Assembly (NCBI GenBank): GCA_003152195.1
Contig: PLZN01000623.1
Coordinates: forward strand, 11,779-47,535
From: Acidobacteriaceae bacterium
GTDB taxonomy: Bacteria > Acidobacteriota > Terriglobia > Terriglobales > Acidobacteriaceae
Reading direction: 5' to 3'
DNA: 35,757 bases
Shown: piece by piece, positions 9,301 through 17,604 of the stretch
How the letters are laid out: the number at the start of each line of letters is the position of its first letter
How positions within the stretch are numbered: position 1 is the stretch's first letter
The notes under the pieces: generated by a model
Seen by the model: the letters and a program-made list of their open reading frames with translations, nothing else
Databases searched by the model: none
Told to the model about the DNA's origin: nothing
Program-made: the position numbers and the translations under genes

Positions 9301-9690
9301 GGTTCTGACTTGGCTAATACGGGAGGTCCAAATCAACGACCGGATAGGGTCGCTGGAGCAGCATTATATTCTGGCCTGCAGTCTGGTTCTTCAGGTAAGC
9401 AGTGGCTCAATGCGGCCGCATTACCGTTGCCGGCCACCTACACTTACGGCAACGAGGGCAGGAACGATCTGGTCGGCCCAGGGTACACAAATATCGATCT
9501 CAGTGCATATAAGAACTTTCCAATCCGCGAGAGCCTTTCGTTACAGTTTAGAGGAGAATTCTTTAACTTCTTGAATCACACCAATTATGCCTTGCCAAAC
9601 ACTACCGTTCAGTCTGGAACATTTGGACTTATCACATCTGCCGCTGGTCAGGGTAGGCAAGTCCAGTTCGCCTTGAAGGTGATCTTCTAA
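6370..9690 (+). CDS. TonB-dependent receptor with N-terminal carboxypeptidase-regulatory-like domain (Oar-like)
   Basis: The track start is a GTG at 6349, but the ATG at 6370 has GGAGG six bases upstream and begins a clean signal peptide (MYIRRLGILAFITSLLVLQSQG), so I use it (1106 residues). Residues ~25-110 form a carboxypeptidase-regulatory-like beta-sandwich (LLTGAVTDSTGATVAGVEVTV, GNYSISLVKQGF). A plug-like region follows (LPLNGREFTQLTLLTPG, SVNGQRGQQNNFTMDG, NVVTRSGTNSYHGALWEFFRN). The remainder is a long beta-barrel ending in VQFALKVIF, the terminal-aromatic signature of outer-membrane barrels. It should sit in the outer membrane and import a ligand too large for porins, probably oligosaccharides released by the neighbouring exported enzymes. 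No susD-like gene is nearby, as is usual for this acidobacterial receptor type. A terminator-like hairpin separates it from the GH38-like pair. Confidence 0.93.
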   Translation: MYIRRLGILAFITSLLVLQSQGQSTNGLLTGAVTDSTGATVAGVEVTVTNPATGVVRTATSNDGGTYIVPQLAPGNYSISLVKQGFATEKRENVQLEVNQSVTLDFKLGVASAAQTVEVTGIAPSLNTTSSTLTDVIGHDETVDLPLNGREFTQLTLLTPGAAPVTTGQQSAFTVALGKGGISPSVNGQRGQQNNFTMDGTLNNAIFTNGWSIAPPPDALQEFAVQSHITDAQFSISSGANINVVTRSGTNSYHGALWEFFRNDALDAQTFPDTFRAPYHQNQYGLYFGGPFYIPHVIDTRNNTWFSLYWEGFRSSLSGTILSSTLTSAMDKGDFSGVLGAQVGTDSLGRPEYANEIYDPLSSRADPGNPGAFIRDPFPGNIIPASRLNPSTLLIIQRYYPLPNLNVAEGVLPNYQFTGVTSTKSDVFGGRIDHQFNQNNTFFVRFNRSNQHVARPESIESYSNLLINYSQQAAAGFTHLFNPTTILNLRFGYTYTNFDVTDQQAGLAFNNAINFEQAVPTRAGLSMGPQVGLSNGYNGVSQFAIPLGPLEGEDYHADLSKVKGNHTLGVGAMYYHIKTYDDGWGSGTGFTQNGTAQDATAGPTGFGPASFLLGVLNTYSPWIGSTGSDQSVNWWGFYGQDQWQATRKLVVTAGLRWDYVAPPNYHKVVSGLNVLNGQFIITQPFLPLFPKATGSKGFFAPQYNGWEPRLGLTYQATDRTVLHGAFAILDDHNNSLVQANQGIRLSWPTAVSANFTSLDLAVPTTYLDTLPSSQSILASLQTTPYATYGANPDNKIPYAMLFNAGVQQQLTNSMVMKLDYVGSLSRHQYINMLANTALYGAPGPISDRQPFPQYGGPFSFEWNEGTGNYHALQAELTKKLSSGLFFRLAYTWSKSMDIQSDPYGNEAPNFYNFHSEYGPSVYSLTNMLVFSSVYQIPVGKGKAFLANPNWLLQTAAGNWNLGTIVSHNSGQPFNALVGSDLANTGGPNQRPDRVAGAALYSGLQSGSSGKQWLNAAALPLPATYTYGNEGRNDLVGPGYTNIDLSAYKNFPIRESLSLQFRGEFFNFLNHTNYALPNTTVQSGTFGLITSAAGQGRQVQFALKVIF

Positions 9691-9694
9691 ATGA

Positions 9695-9743
9695 TGTCAG
9701 GTCGGCTTGGGAGCCAGGGCGACCTGACACCCCATTCGTTTTT
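9695..9743 (+). terminator. Intrinsic terminator-like hairpin after the TonB receptor gene
   Basis: TGTCAGGTCG (9695-9704) and CGACCTGACA (9720-9729) form a perfect 10-bp stem. The loop contains a further GGCT-TGGG-AGCC mini-stem, and a TTTTT run follows at 9739-9743. It lies 4 bases after the receptor stop and 19 bases before the next ATG, so it could terminate or attenuate transcription into the glycosidases. Confidence 0.6.
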
Positions 9744-9761
9744 CCTACTGGATCTATGTAA

Positions 9762-12700
9762 ATGAGACTGAAAGCCACACTCGTCTGCGGGTGGATCGTT
9801 CTACTCGTAGCCGGAGTTAAGCTCTTTGCCGCCCCGGCGCCAAGCGGCCAGGACAATACGGTCTTTCGCCTCGGAATCTTCGACCGCTCTTCCGCGGAGT
9901 TTGCTGCGGACCAACCAACAAATCCGGTAAAGTTTGTAGTCAACAAAAGTGATCCTGCAAAAGATTGGCCGGCGACGCAGCCGGCCGACTTCCTTTCGGG
10001 CACGGGTGCGCCCGAGACAAACAAAGCCGCGGCTCCACGCGACATCACTTTTTCCCTCGATCAAGCGCCCGCAGCGGCTTACCAGCTCCGTATTTCCTTC
10101 CTGATAGAAAGTCCGAGCGTACCGGCGATACGGGTCAGCATTAACGGCAAGCACGGCATGCTTTACCTTCATCCCAAGCTGGATTACAGCATGGGAAACT
10201 TGATGAGCTCCTTTTATCCGGCCTATTCCAGCGCGGATGTTGTGTTCCCCTTCCCGGGTAGCATGCTTCAGCAGGGAGCGAACACGATCACGTTGCAGGT
10301 GATCGAGGGAGCAGAGAAGGTAATCCCCGATGCCAGTCTGACCTATGACGCCGTTGAACTTGTCAGAGATCCGGACCTAAAGAATATGGATACGTCCTCT
10401 GCGCAAATCCTGCCCAGTATCTTCTATAAGCAAGAGCAGGGGCGACTCGAAGAGATGGTCGATGTTGTTATCCGCTATGACCGGCCGGCCAAAGCGGGCG
10501 ATGGCGTGGATCTAGTCATCGCCGGGAAACACTACTATCAGGCGCTGCTTGGAAACCAGGATTTTGGGGAACAAAAGCTCCAGTTTGCTGTGACGGAATT
10601 TCCGGCAAAGACGCAAGCACAGCTGACGTGGACTAGCGAAGGTCACCGGCAACACAAAGAACAATCAATCGATCCTGGTAAGAAGTGGACCTTGCTCCTG
10701 GTACCACACATTCATCTCGATGTCGGATACACGGATTATCAGGCTAAGGTCGCAGCCATCCAAAGCCGGGTCATCGACGAAGCGATGGACCTGACGGCAC
10801 AGCATCCGGATTTCCGTTTCAGCGTAGACGGAGAATGGGATGTAGCCCAGTTCCTGAAGACACGCACTCCCCTGGAGCAGCAGCGCATGGTCACTGCTGT
10901 CCAAAAGCAACAGCTGTTCGTTCCCGCGCAATATGCGAGTTTGCTCACGGGCTTTTCCACGGCGGAGACCCTGATCCGTTCACTTTATGGCAGTGCAAAC
11001 TTCAGCCGGGTACACGGCACGCCCTTTAATTACGCCAACATTACAGATGTTCCGTCGTACTCGTGGTCCTATGCGTCGATCCTCGCATCGGCAGGAATCA
11101 AGTATTTTCTCGCAGGTAGCGATAACGTCCGGGCCCCCGTCTTGCTGCAAGGGCGTCTGAACGAAAACTCTCCGTTCTGGTGGGAAGGTCCGGACGGCCA
11201 GAAGGTTCTCTTGTGGTATTCGCGTCATTACATGCAAATGCAGCTTATGTTCGGCTTGCCGCCAGAGGTAGGGGCCGGCCACGAGACGATTCCGCTCTTT
11301 CTGCAGATGTACGAGCACCCGAATTACCGCGCCAATGCGACCATCATCTTCGGCACGCAAGTGGAGAATACCGATCTATTCCCCCAGCAGGCGGAGTTGG
11401 CCGGGCAGTGGAACAGCGTCTATGCATATCCGCGCATGCAATACTCAGGCTTTTACGACGCCCTGAAAAACATTGCGGATCAATTTGGAGACAGTATTCC
11501 CACCATTCGGGGAGATGGTGGGCCGTACTGGGAAGACGGGATGGCTGCGGATGCCTACTATTCGGCGATGGAGCGAGAGACTGAAAGCCGCGGCCCCTCG
11601 GCGGAAAAGCTTGAAACCCTGACGTCGCTGGTAAATCCGAACCTGGCTGCGGACAAATTTGCCCTTGATCAAATGTGGACGCACATGGTGTTGTGGGACG
11701 AGCATACCTGGACCGCTTCGAACAGTATTACCGATCCCACTAGCCTCGAAGTCGTCCATCAACTGGCCGTAAAAGACTCTCACGCGGTCGACGCGAAAGC
11801 GCTGGCAGCTTCGCTCACCCGCAACAGCATGGCGAGTATTGGGGCATCTATCTTTGCCGGCAGGGGTAGTCTCATCGTCTTCAACACCTTAGATTGGAAG
11901 CGCAACGGATCCGTTTCGGTCGACCTGGTTAAGGGCGACGAGGTCGTGGACCAGGTGACAGGTCAAGTCGTGCCGGTTGAAGACGTCCCGACCGGCAAGG
12001 TCTCTCATCATGTGGTGCCTCTTAAGATCATCGACAACGGCAGGAGCTTCAATCGTGTGCGGTTTTTCGCGGAGGATATCCCCGCACTTGGCTACAAGGT
12101 TTATCTCGTGCGCAAGGGCGGTCAACAGCAAGCAGCCTCGCAGTCGCTGAGCACTGGCAACCTGGAGAACGACTACTATCGCATCGAACTGGACCCTATC
12201 TCCGGCGCGGTGCGCAGCATCTATGACAAGCAGCTTCAGCGCGAACTCGTCAATAAGCAAAGTCCCTATCGATTTGGCCAATATCTCTATGTTTCCGGCG
12301 GCGATAAGCAGCCCAACACCCTGCTGCAGTTTCCCATGGTTGCGCCCAAGGCCGACCTACAGATCGATCCCGCGCACGATGGGCGACTAGTCTCAATCAA
12401 CCAGACACCCGACGGCTGGATTGCACGCATGGAAAGCATAAGTACGAACACGCCTACAATTGCAACCGAGATCCGGCTCTTCGACCATGAAAAGAAGATT
12501 GAGTTCACGGAAGACGTGGACAAGAAGGAGATCGATGACAAGGAAGCTGTCTACTTCGCCTTTCCCTTCGCGATGGAGCAGCCGCAGTTTCAATATGAAA
12601 TTCAGAATGGCGTTGTTGATCCATCGAAGGATATGTATGCCGGGGCAGGGCACGAATGGTTCTCTGTGCAACACTGGGTCTCTGCGCAACAAAATGGAAT

Positions 12701-13307
12701 GTCTGCCACGGTGATGCCGCTCGACGCGTCTTTGGTTACCCTGGGCGATATCAACCGCGGAGAATGGCCAACTGAATTTAGCAAGCGCCCCGGAACCATT
12801 TTCTCCTATGTCATGAACAACTATTGGTTCACCAACTACCGCGCGGGGCAGGGTGGGCATTTCCAGTTTCGCTATGTGGTCACCAGCGCGCCATCGACCG
12901 ATTCCACCCAGTTGAGCCGCATGGGCTGGGAAGAGATGACCCCGCTTGAAACAGACGAGGTCACCTCGCAAGACAAGGCACTAAACCAACCGCGACCGCT
13001 CGATGGAAAGCAAGGCAGCTTCCTCGATGTGAAGGATCCGAACCTGCTTCTGGAAACCTGGAAGCCAGCCGAGGACGGGAACGGCACGATTGTGCGCTTC
13101 CTCGACTTTGGCGGTACTACGCGTGCCGTAACCGTCCAAACCCCGTTACTGCAGATCGACCAGGCGTGGCAGACGGATGCTGTCGAGAGAAATGGGAAAC
13201 AACTACCGTTGGCGGGTAACGGTGGTTTTCAGTTTACTATCCACCCGCACGAAATTCTTACCATCCGACTCGTGAGCCATGACCTGCTGAAAGCACCCAC
13301 CATCTAG
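9762..13307 (+). CDS. Secreted GH38-like alpha-mannosidase family protein (copy 1 of tandem pair)
   Basis: This 1181-residue protein starts with a signal peptide (MRLKATLVCGWIVLLVAGVKLFA). Residues ~30-200 form a beta-sandwich resembling the polysaccharide-lyase-4 C-terminal or CBM-like domain (FRLGIFDRSSAEF, VSINGKHGMLYLHP, GANTITLQV). The GH38-like catalytic part starts near residue 310 with HIHLDVGYTD, the H-x-D metal motif. NITDVPSYSW near residue 428 carries the Asp expected as nucleophile, and EHTWTASNSI lies further on. The C-terminal half has the usual beta-sandwich domains of family 38 (FNTLDWKRNGSVSV, SIYDKQLQRELV, IEFTEDVDKKEI). GH38 enzymes are retaining, metal-dependent alpha-mannosidases. 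This subgroup is divergent, so the sugar may differ. It is periplasmic or secreted. No clear Shine-Dalgarno precedes the ATG. It is about half identical by eye to the next gene, 79 bases downstream, so the pair arose by duplication. Confidence 0.85.
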   Translation: MRLKATLVCGWIVLLVAGVKLFAAPAPSGQDNTVFRLGIFDRSSAEFAADQPTNPVKFVVNKSDPAKDWPATQPADFLSGTGAPETNKAAAPRDITFSLDQAPAAAYQLRISFLIESPSVPAIRVSINGKHGMLYLHPKLDYSMGNLMSSFYPAYSSADVVFPFPGSMLQQGANTITLQVIEGAEKVIPDASLTYDAVELVRDPDLKNMDTSSAQILPSIFYKQEQGRLEEMVDVVIRYDRPAKAGDGVDLVIAGKHYYQALLGNQDFGEQKLQFAVTEFPAKTQAQLTWTSEGHRQHKEQSIDPGKKWTLLLVPHIHLDVGYTDYQAKVAAIQSRVIDEAMDLTAQHPDFRFSVDGEWDVAQFLKTRTPLEQQRMVTAVQKQQLFVPAQYASLLTGFSTAETLIRSLYGSANFSRVHGTPFNYANITDVPSYSWSYASILASAGIKYFLAGSDNVRAPVLLQGRLNENSPFWWEGPDGQKVLLWYSRHYMQMQLMFGLPPEVGAGHETIPLFLQMYEHPNYRANATIIFGTQVENTDLFPQQAELAGQWNSVYAYPRMQYSGFYDALKNIADQFGDSIPTIRGDGGPYWEDGMAADAYYSAMERETESRGPSAEKLETLTSLVNPNLAADKFALDQMWTHMVLWDEHTWTASNSITDPTSLEVVHQLAVKDSHAVDAKALAASLTRNSMASIGASIFAGRGSLIVFNTLDWKRNGSVSVDLVKGDEVVDQVTGQVVPVEDVPTGKVSHHVVPLKIIDNGRSFNRVRFFAEDIPALGYKVYLVRKGGQQQAASQSLSTGNLENDYYRIELDPISGAVRSIYDKQLQRELVNKQSPYRFGQYLYVSGGDKQPNTLLQFPMVAPKADLQIDPAHDGRLVSINQTPDGWIARMESISTNTPTIATEIRLFDHEKKIEFTEDVDKKEIDDKEAVYFAFPFAMEQPQFQYEIQNGVVDPSKDMYAGAGHEWFSVQHWVSAQQNGMSATVMPLDASLVTLGDINRGEWPTEFSKRPGTIFSYVMNNYWFTNYRAGQGGHFQFRYVVTSAPSTDSTQLSRMGWEEMTPLETDEVTSQDKALNQPRPLDGKQGSFLDVKDPNLLLETWKPAEDGNGTIVRFLDFGGTTRAVTVQTPLLQIDQAWQTDAVERNGKQLPLAGNGGFQFTIHPHEILTIRLVSHDLLKAPTI

Positions 13308-13319
13308 CAGCGAAGTTCG

Positions 13320-13336
13320 TCGGAGAAAGGCTCCGA
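13320..13336 (+). repeat. Small hairpin between the tandem GH38-like genes
   Basis: TCGGAG-AAAGG-CTCCGA is a perfect 6-bp stem with a 5-base loop, 12 bases after the first gene. There is no T-run, so it is more likely an mRNA-stability element than a terminator. Confidence 0.35.
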
Positions 13337-13386
13337 TTGTCGATGAAGACTTCCAGCCTTCTCATCATGAAGGGCAAGGTCACTTC

Positions 13387-16300
13387 ATGAATCGCGTCGC
13401 ATACGTTGTGCTCCTTTGCCTGCTGGCGCTCGCCTCGGCTTCTGCCGAGGAAAAGACGGTCTGGCAAATCGGGAAATACGATCAATCTTCCCTGGAGTTT
13501 CCGTCGGCGCCGCGCGATCATGCCTTGTATCAGCCGGGCAAGAGCGATTGGACGAAGGATTGGCCTGGCGAGCAAAGGACAGGATCCGCCTACGAGATCC
13601 AGTTCACTCTTGAGGATGCCCCGCACGGCATATTTCTGCTCAAGATATCCACTCTGACCTATCTTCCGAGAATTCCCGCTCTACAGGTGCAAATCAATGG
13701 ACGCAAGGGAATTTACTATTTGCATCCAGAGATCAGTTACTACCTGGGAGATCAACGGTCTATTTTTGACCCGCATTATTCCTCCAGTGTCCTGACCGTA
13801 GAACTCTCATCAACCTTTCTCAAGCAGGGACAGAACAGTCTCATCCTGTCCTGCGTCAACACTCAGCCGCCCTACGCTGATCAGAGCGAGATTTCCGGCA
13901 TACATTACGATTTCATTTCCCTGATGAACGATTCCCGCCGTGTAGGCGCAAAGCACGCCGTCGATGCCTTGATAACGCCAACGGTGTTTTATCAGCAGAA
14001 AGCAGGCCACCTGGTTGAGATCGTGGAGGCATTTCTGCGATTCAATCAGGGCGTTACAACGGGTGCGGCTGTTCTTGTGATCAAGGGGCAACACTATGCA
14101 GCCAATGTCTCGGCAATCGATGATTTCGGTGAAGCGCGGCTGCGCTTCGAAGTTCCTGAATGGACGGGAACCATTCATGGGCGTCTCGAGGTCAAGGCCG
14201 GAAGACGGGCGGCTTTCGATGTGTCATTAACCGCAGCCCGCAAGTGGACCATATTCGTCGTACCGCACACCCACGTTGATATTGGCTACAGCGACTACCA
14301 GGGGAAGGTTGCCGAGGCACAATCGCGAACGTTCGACGAAGCAGCCGATCTCATCCACAAATATCCAGACTTTCGCTTTGCGACGGATGGTTCCTGGAAC
14401 ATTGAGCAATTCCTGGCGACTCGCTCCAAGGAGCGCCAGGAAGACATATTGGGCCTGATTCGCGAAAACAAGATTGGCGTTCCCGCGCAATACGTCAACG
14501 AACTTACCGGGTACGCGTCTCTGGAGACACTGTATCGCTCCCTGTACTATTCGAAGGAGCTATCGCGCAAATACAAGTTGCCTTTTGCTTATGCGAACAG
14601 CACCGATGTCCCCACGTACACCCAGGCGTACCCTTCGCTGCTGGCGAGTTCCGGTATCAAGTACTGGGTCGCAGGCGGCGACAATGATCGAGCGCCGTTC
14701 CTGTCGCATGAGCAGTGGAATGAGAAGTCACCCTTCTGGTGGGCAGGGCCGGACGGAAAGAAGGTCCTATTCTGGTACTCGCGTTGCTACGAGCAGACGA
14801 TGTTTCTGTTTGGCCTTCCACCGCAACAAACGGCTGTATATGAGTCTTTGCCCATATTTCTGCAAGCATATTCCAAGCCGGGTTACAAGTTGGACGTGGC
14901 GTTGATCTTTGGAACCCAACCTGAAAACACGGACCTATTTCCAGAAACGGCGCGGTTTGCCACTACTTGGAATCAGAGCTACGTATATCCCAAACTGCAC
15001 TATTCAACATTTACGGATTTCTTCCAATATCTGGACGAGCATTATGCCAACGATCTGCCAACCTACAAAGGGGACATGGGGCCGTATTGGGAAGATGGGA
15101 TGGGCGCGGACGCCTACTACACTGCGAAGGACCGGGAAAACCAGAGTCATGTGCTCTCGGCAGAGATTATGTCGACTGTCTCCCACAGCGTGAATCCCAA
15201 TGTGCACCCACCAAAGCTCGAGCTCGATGCGATATGGAAAAACATTGTGCTTTTCGCGGAGCATACCTGGACTGCTGGAAATTCGGTGTCGCAGCCCGAT
15301 AGCGAAGAGGCGGTGAAGCAACTCGCTGTAAAAGACAACAGGGCAACGGAAGCACAAATCCAGATCGAGGATATCACCAACAAGGCTATGAGCCAGTTGG
15401 TGAACGAGATCCATATTCCAGCCAAAACGCTGGTCGTCTTCAACGCTCTCAATTGGAAGCGGGACGCGTTCGTGGAAACCGATTTAGATGAGGATGCAGA
15501 ACTCGTAGATTTGACCAGCCACCAACTCGTACCATGGGAAGTGCTATTCCATAAACAGGGCTTCGTGCGTGCGCGCTTTATGGCCCGTGACGTGCCTGCG
15601 GTAGGCTACAAGTGTTTTCAAATTCGGTCGACCGGAAAACCTCTCTCTGTTGAGTCACAGAGGGAAAAGAACCCTGTGACGGAGAACCAGTACTACCGGA
15701 TCACAGTAGACGCTAAGACTGGAGCAATCCGAAGCATCTTCGACAAACAACTCCAGCGGGAACTGGTCGACCGGAACAGCCCATACAAATTCGGTCAGTA
15801 CCTATATGTGACCGGGGGCGATGGACAAACACGGATCATCAATCCATTTAAGGCGCTACCTCTTGCTCAGCTAACCGTCCACCCCGCAGAAAATGGCGAG
15901 TACCTGGGTGCACAGAAGACATCGTGGGGCTATTCCATTCGCACTCGCAACTCGGATCTGAATACGCCCGCGATCAATCTGGAGCTGCTCTTATTTGACG
16001 GTCAAAAAAGGATCGAGTTTCGTTACAGCGTGCAAAAAGACTATACGAATGCCAAAGAGGCAGTCTACTTTGCCTTTCCGATCGCAGTGTCGTCTCCGAA
16101 GTTTGCTTATGCGACCCAGCAGGGGTGGGTCGATCCGGCGCAAGATCTCTTCAAAGGCGCAAGTTTGGAATGGTTCAGCATCCAGAAGTGGATGGCGGCG
16201 GCAGATTCTCATCTTGCGGTAGGGATCGTTCCGGTTGATGCGCCTCTGGCTAGCTTTGGCGACATCAATCGGGGAGAATGGCCAGGAGAGTTTCATCCCA

Positions 16301-16791
16301 AAACCTCAACAATTTTCTCCTATGCAATGAACAACTATTGGGATACAAACTATCGGGCCGGGCAAGGCGGCGCCTTCACGTTCCGGTACTTGTTGACGAG
16401 CGCCAAGCAGCTTGATCCTGCTGGGCTCACGAGGATGGGGTGGGAGAGCATGCAAGGGGTTGGGCTGGACAGTGTGATAGACCAGGATAAGGTTGGCAAT
16501 CCGGATAAACCCTTGCCCTCTGAAGGGGCGAGCTTCCTTGAGATCAGCGGTGCGAACATCGTGTTGGTTACCTGGAAGCTCGCAGAAGATGGCAATGGAA
16601 CGATCTTTCGTCTCCAGGAAACCGGGGGCCAGGCGACAGAGACGACCATTTCCCTCCCACTCACGCCCCTGCGTTCTGCAAGTCTTTGCAATGGAGTTGA
16701 GGATGATTTGCGAAGTTTGGATGTGAGCGGGAAGAGCATTCAATTAAAGTTCCAACCCCATGAAGTACTAACGGTTCGTCTCGTGCCTTGA
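13387..16791 (+). CDS. Secreted GH38-like alpha-mannosidase family protein (copy 2 of tandem pair)
   Basis: This 1134-residue paralogue of the preceding gene has the same plan. A signal peptide (MNRVAYVVLLCLLALASASA) is followed by a PL4/CBM-like sandwich (WQIGKYDQSSLEF, VQINGRKGIYYLHP). The GH38-like domain has HTHVDIGYSD near residue 293 and NSTDVPTYTQ near residue 406, followed by beta domains (FNALNWKRDAFVE, SIFDKQLQRELVD). All putative metal and nucleophile positions of copy 1 are kept, so both copies look active. Shared blocks include PFWW-GPDG-KVL-WYSR, FGTQ-ENTDLFP and GPYWEDGM-ADAYY. Divergence outside these blocks is large, for example in the N-terminal sandwich and around residues 430-480, which argues for different substrate preference rather than a recent copy. 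It is probably co-transcribed with copy 1. The next gene follows after 105 bases. Confidence 0.85.
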   Translation: MNRVAYVVLLCLLALASASAEEKTVWQIGKYDQSSLEFPSAPRDHALYQPGKSDWTKDWPGEQRTGSAYEIQFTLEDAPHGIFLLKISTLTYLPRIPALQVQINGRKGIYYLHPEISYYLGDQRSIFDPHYSSSVLTVELSSTFLKQGQNSLILSCVNTQPPYADQSEISGIHYDFISLMNDSRRVGAKHAVDALITPTVFYQQKAGHLVEIVEAFLRFNQGVTTGAAVLVIKGQHYAANVSAIDDFGEARLRFEVPEWTGTIHGRLEVKAGRRAAFDVSLTAARKWTIFVVPHTHVDIGYSDYQGKVAEAQSRTFDEAADLIHKYPDFRFATDGSWNIEQFLATRSKERQEDILGLIRENKIGVPAQYVNELTGYASLETLYRSLYYSKELSRKYKLPFAYANSTDVPTYTQAYPSLLASSGIKYWVAGGDNDRAPFLSHEQWNEKSPFWWAGPDGKKVLFWYSRCYEQTMFLFGLPPQQTAVYESLPIFLQAYSKPGYKLDVALIFGTQPENTDLFPETARFATTWNQSYVYPKLHYSTFTDFFQYLDEHYANDLPTYKGDMGPYWEDGMGADAYYTAKDRENQSHVLSAEIMSTVSHSVNPNVHPPKLELDAIWKNIVLFAEHTWTAGNSVSQPDSEEAVKQLAVKDNRATEAQIQIEDITNKAMSQLVNEIHIPAKTLVVFNALNWKRDAFVETDLDEDAELVDLTSHQLVPWEVLFHKQGFVRARFMARDVPAVGYKCFQIRSTGKPLSVESQREKNPVTENQYYRITVDAKTGAIRSIFDKQLQRELVDRNSPYKFGQYLYVTGGDGQTRIINPFKALPLAQLTVHPAENGEYLGAQKTSWGYSIRTRNSDLNTPAINLELLLFDGQKRIEFRYSVQKDYTNAKEAVYFAFPIAVSSPKFAYATQQGWVDPAQDLFKGASLEWFSIQKWMAAADSHLAVGIVPVDAPLASFGDINRGEWPGEFHPKTSTIFSYAMNNYWDTNYRAGQGGAFTFRYLLTSAKQLDPAGLTRMGWESMQGVGLDSVIDQDKVGNPDKPLPSEGASFLEISGANIVLVTWKLAEDGNGTIFRLQETGGQATETTISLPLTPLRSASLCNGVEDDLRSLDVSGKSIQLKFQPHEVLTVRLVP

Positions 16792-16896
16792 AATCTGCAT
16801 GATTGCAGCGCGAGTGCGGCGCCCCGAGCTGCGAAGACAAAAGTACAGTATCCTCACCAGGTTACTCTCACAGTACACTCAAGAGCAGGAGATCAG

Positions 16897-17589
16897 ATGA
16901 GGCCATGGAATTCTGACGAGGAACTCTTCGTAATCGCAAAGCGAGAGCTCTTCACTTGTGTTGTAGGCGACGTAATGGATCGCCTGCATCTCGTCCATCA
17001 ATTCCTGCCGCCGCAGATCCGGCCTTTGCAGCAGGACATGGTCGTAATTGGCCGCGCAATGCCCGTTTTGTCCGGGGATGTGTTTGAGGAAAGAGTTGAA
17101 GGCACTGCAAACAAGTTAAGTGGAAAGCCCTTTGGCCTGATGCTTGAGGCTTTGGATGATCTTCGCCCCAACGAGATCTATGTGAATACCGGTTCCTCTC
17201 CGCGCAACGCCATGTGGGGAGAGCTTATGAGCACGCGCGCTCGTAGGCTAGGGGCGAGGGGCGCCGTAGTGAACGGCTATGTAAGAGACACCAGAGCAAT
17301 TCTGAACCTAAACTTTCCAACCTTTTCGTTCGGATCCTACGGCCAAGACGCTGGACCTCGTTACAAGGTCTACGACTTCCGCATCCCTATCGAAATAGGA
17401 GGTGTACGGGTGAACCCCGGCGACATTCTCTTTGGGGATATAGACGGAGTTGTGGTTGTTCCTGCCGATGTCGAGACCGAGGTGTTTACGAAGGCGCTTG
17501 AAAAGGCACGTGGGGAAAAGGTCGTCAAGAGCGAGCTCGAAGCTGGATCGAGCGCCGTTGCTGCTTTTCAAAAGCATGGGATCATGTAG
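16897..17589 (+). CDS. RraA-like / HMG-aldolase superfamily protein
   Basis: This 230-residue cytoplasmic protein contains the RraA/class II pyruvate aldolase signatures: TCVVGDVMDRLHL near the N-terminus, then GELMSTRARRLGARGAVVNG followed by YVRDTRAI. The GEL-x-x-x-A and R-D residues are those that bind metal and substrate in 4-hydroxy-4-methyl-2-oxoglutarate aldolases. PGDILFGDIDGVVVVP completes the family motif. Members with the R-D pair cleave or decarboxylate 4-hydroxy-2-oxo acids to pyruvate; true RraA binds RNase E and is shorter (about 160 residues). This protein is nearer the longer aldolase-like group. An AGGAG lies 7 bases before the ATG. The SDR gene follows after 15 bases, so both are surely one operon. 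Its likely job is the aldol cleavage step of a keto-sugar-acid pathway; the precise substrate is unknown. Confidence 0.88.
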   Translation: MRPWNSDEELFVIAKRELFTCVVGDVMDRLHLVHQFLPPQIRPLQQDMVVIGRAMPVLSGDVFEERVEGTANKLSGKPFGLMLEALDDLRPNEIYVNTGSSPRNAMWGELMSTRARRLGARGAVVNGYVRDTRAILNLNFPTFSFGSYGQDAGPRYKVYDFRIPIEIGGVRVNPGDILFGDIDGVVVVPADVETEVFTKALEKARGEKVVKSELEAGSSAVAAFQKHGIM

Positions 17590-17604
17590 GGAGTGACCAG
17601 AACC

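Noticed and set aside
9691-9729. The receptor-downstream inverted repeat as a recombination (attachment) site
   Set aside because: There is no second copy and no integrase gene; a T-run behind it makes a terminator the simpler reading.
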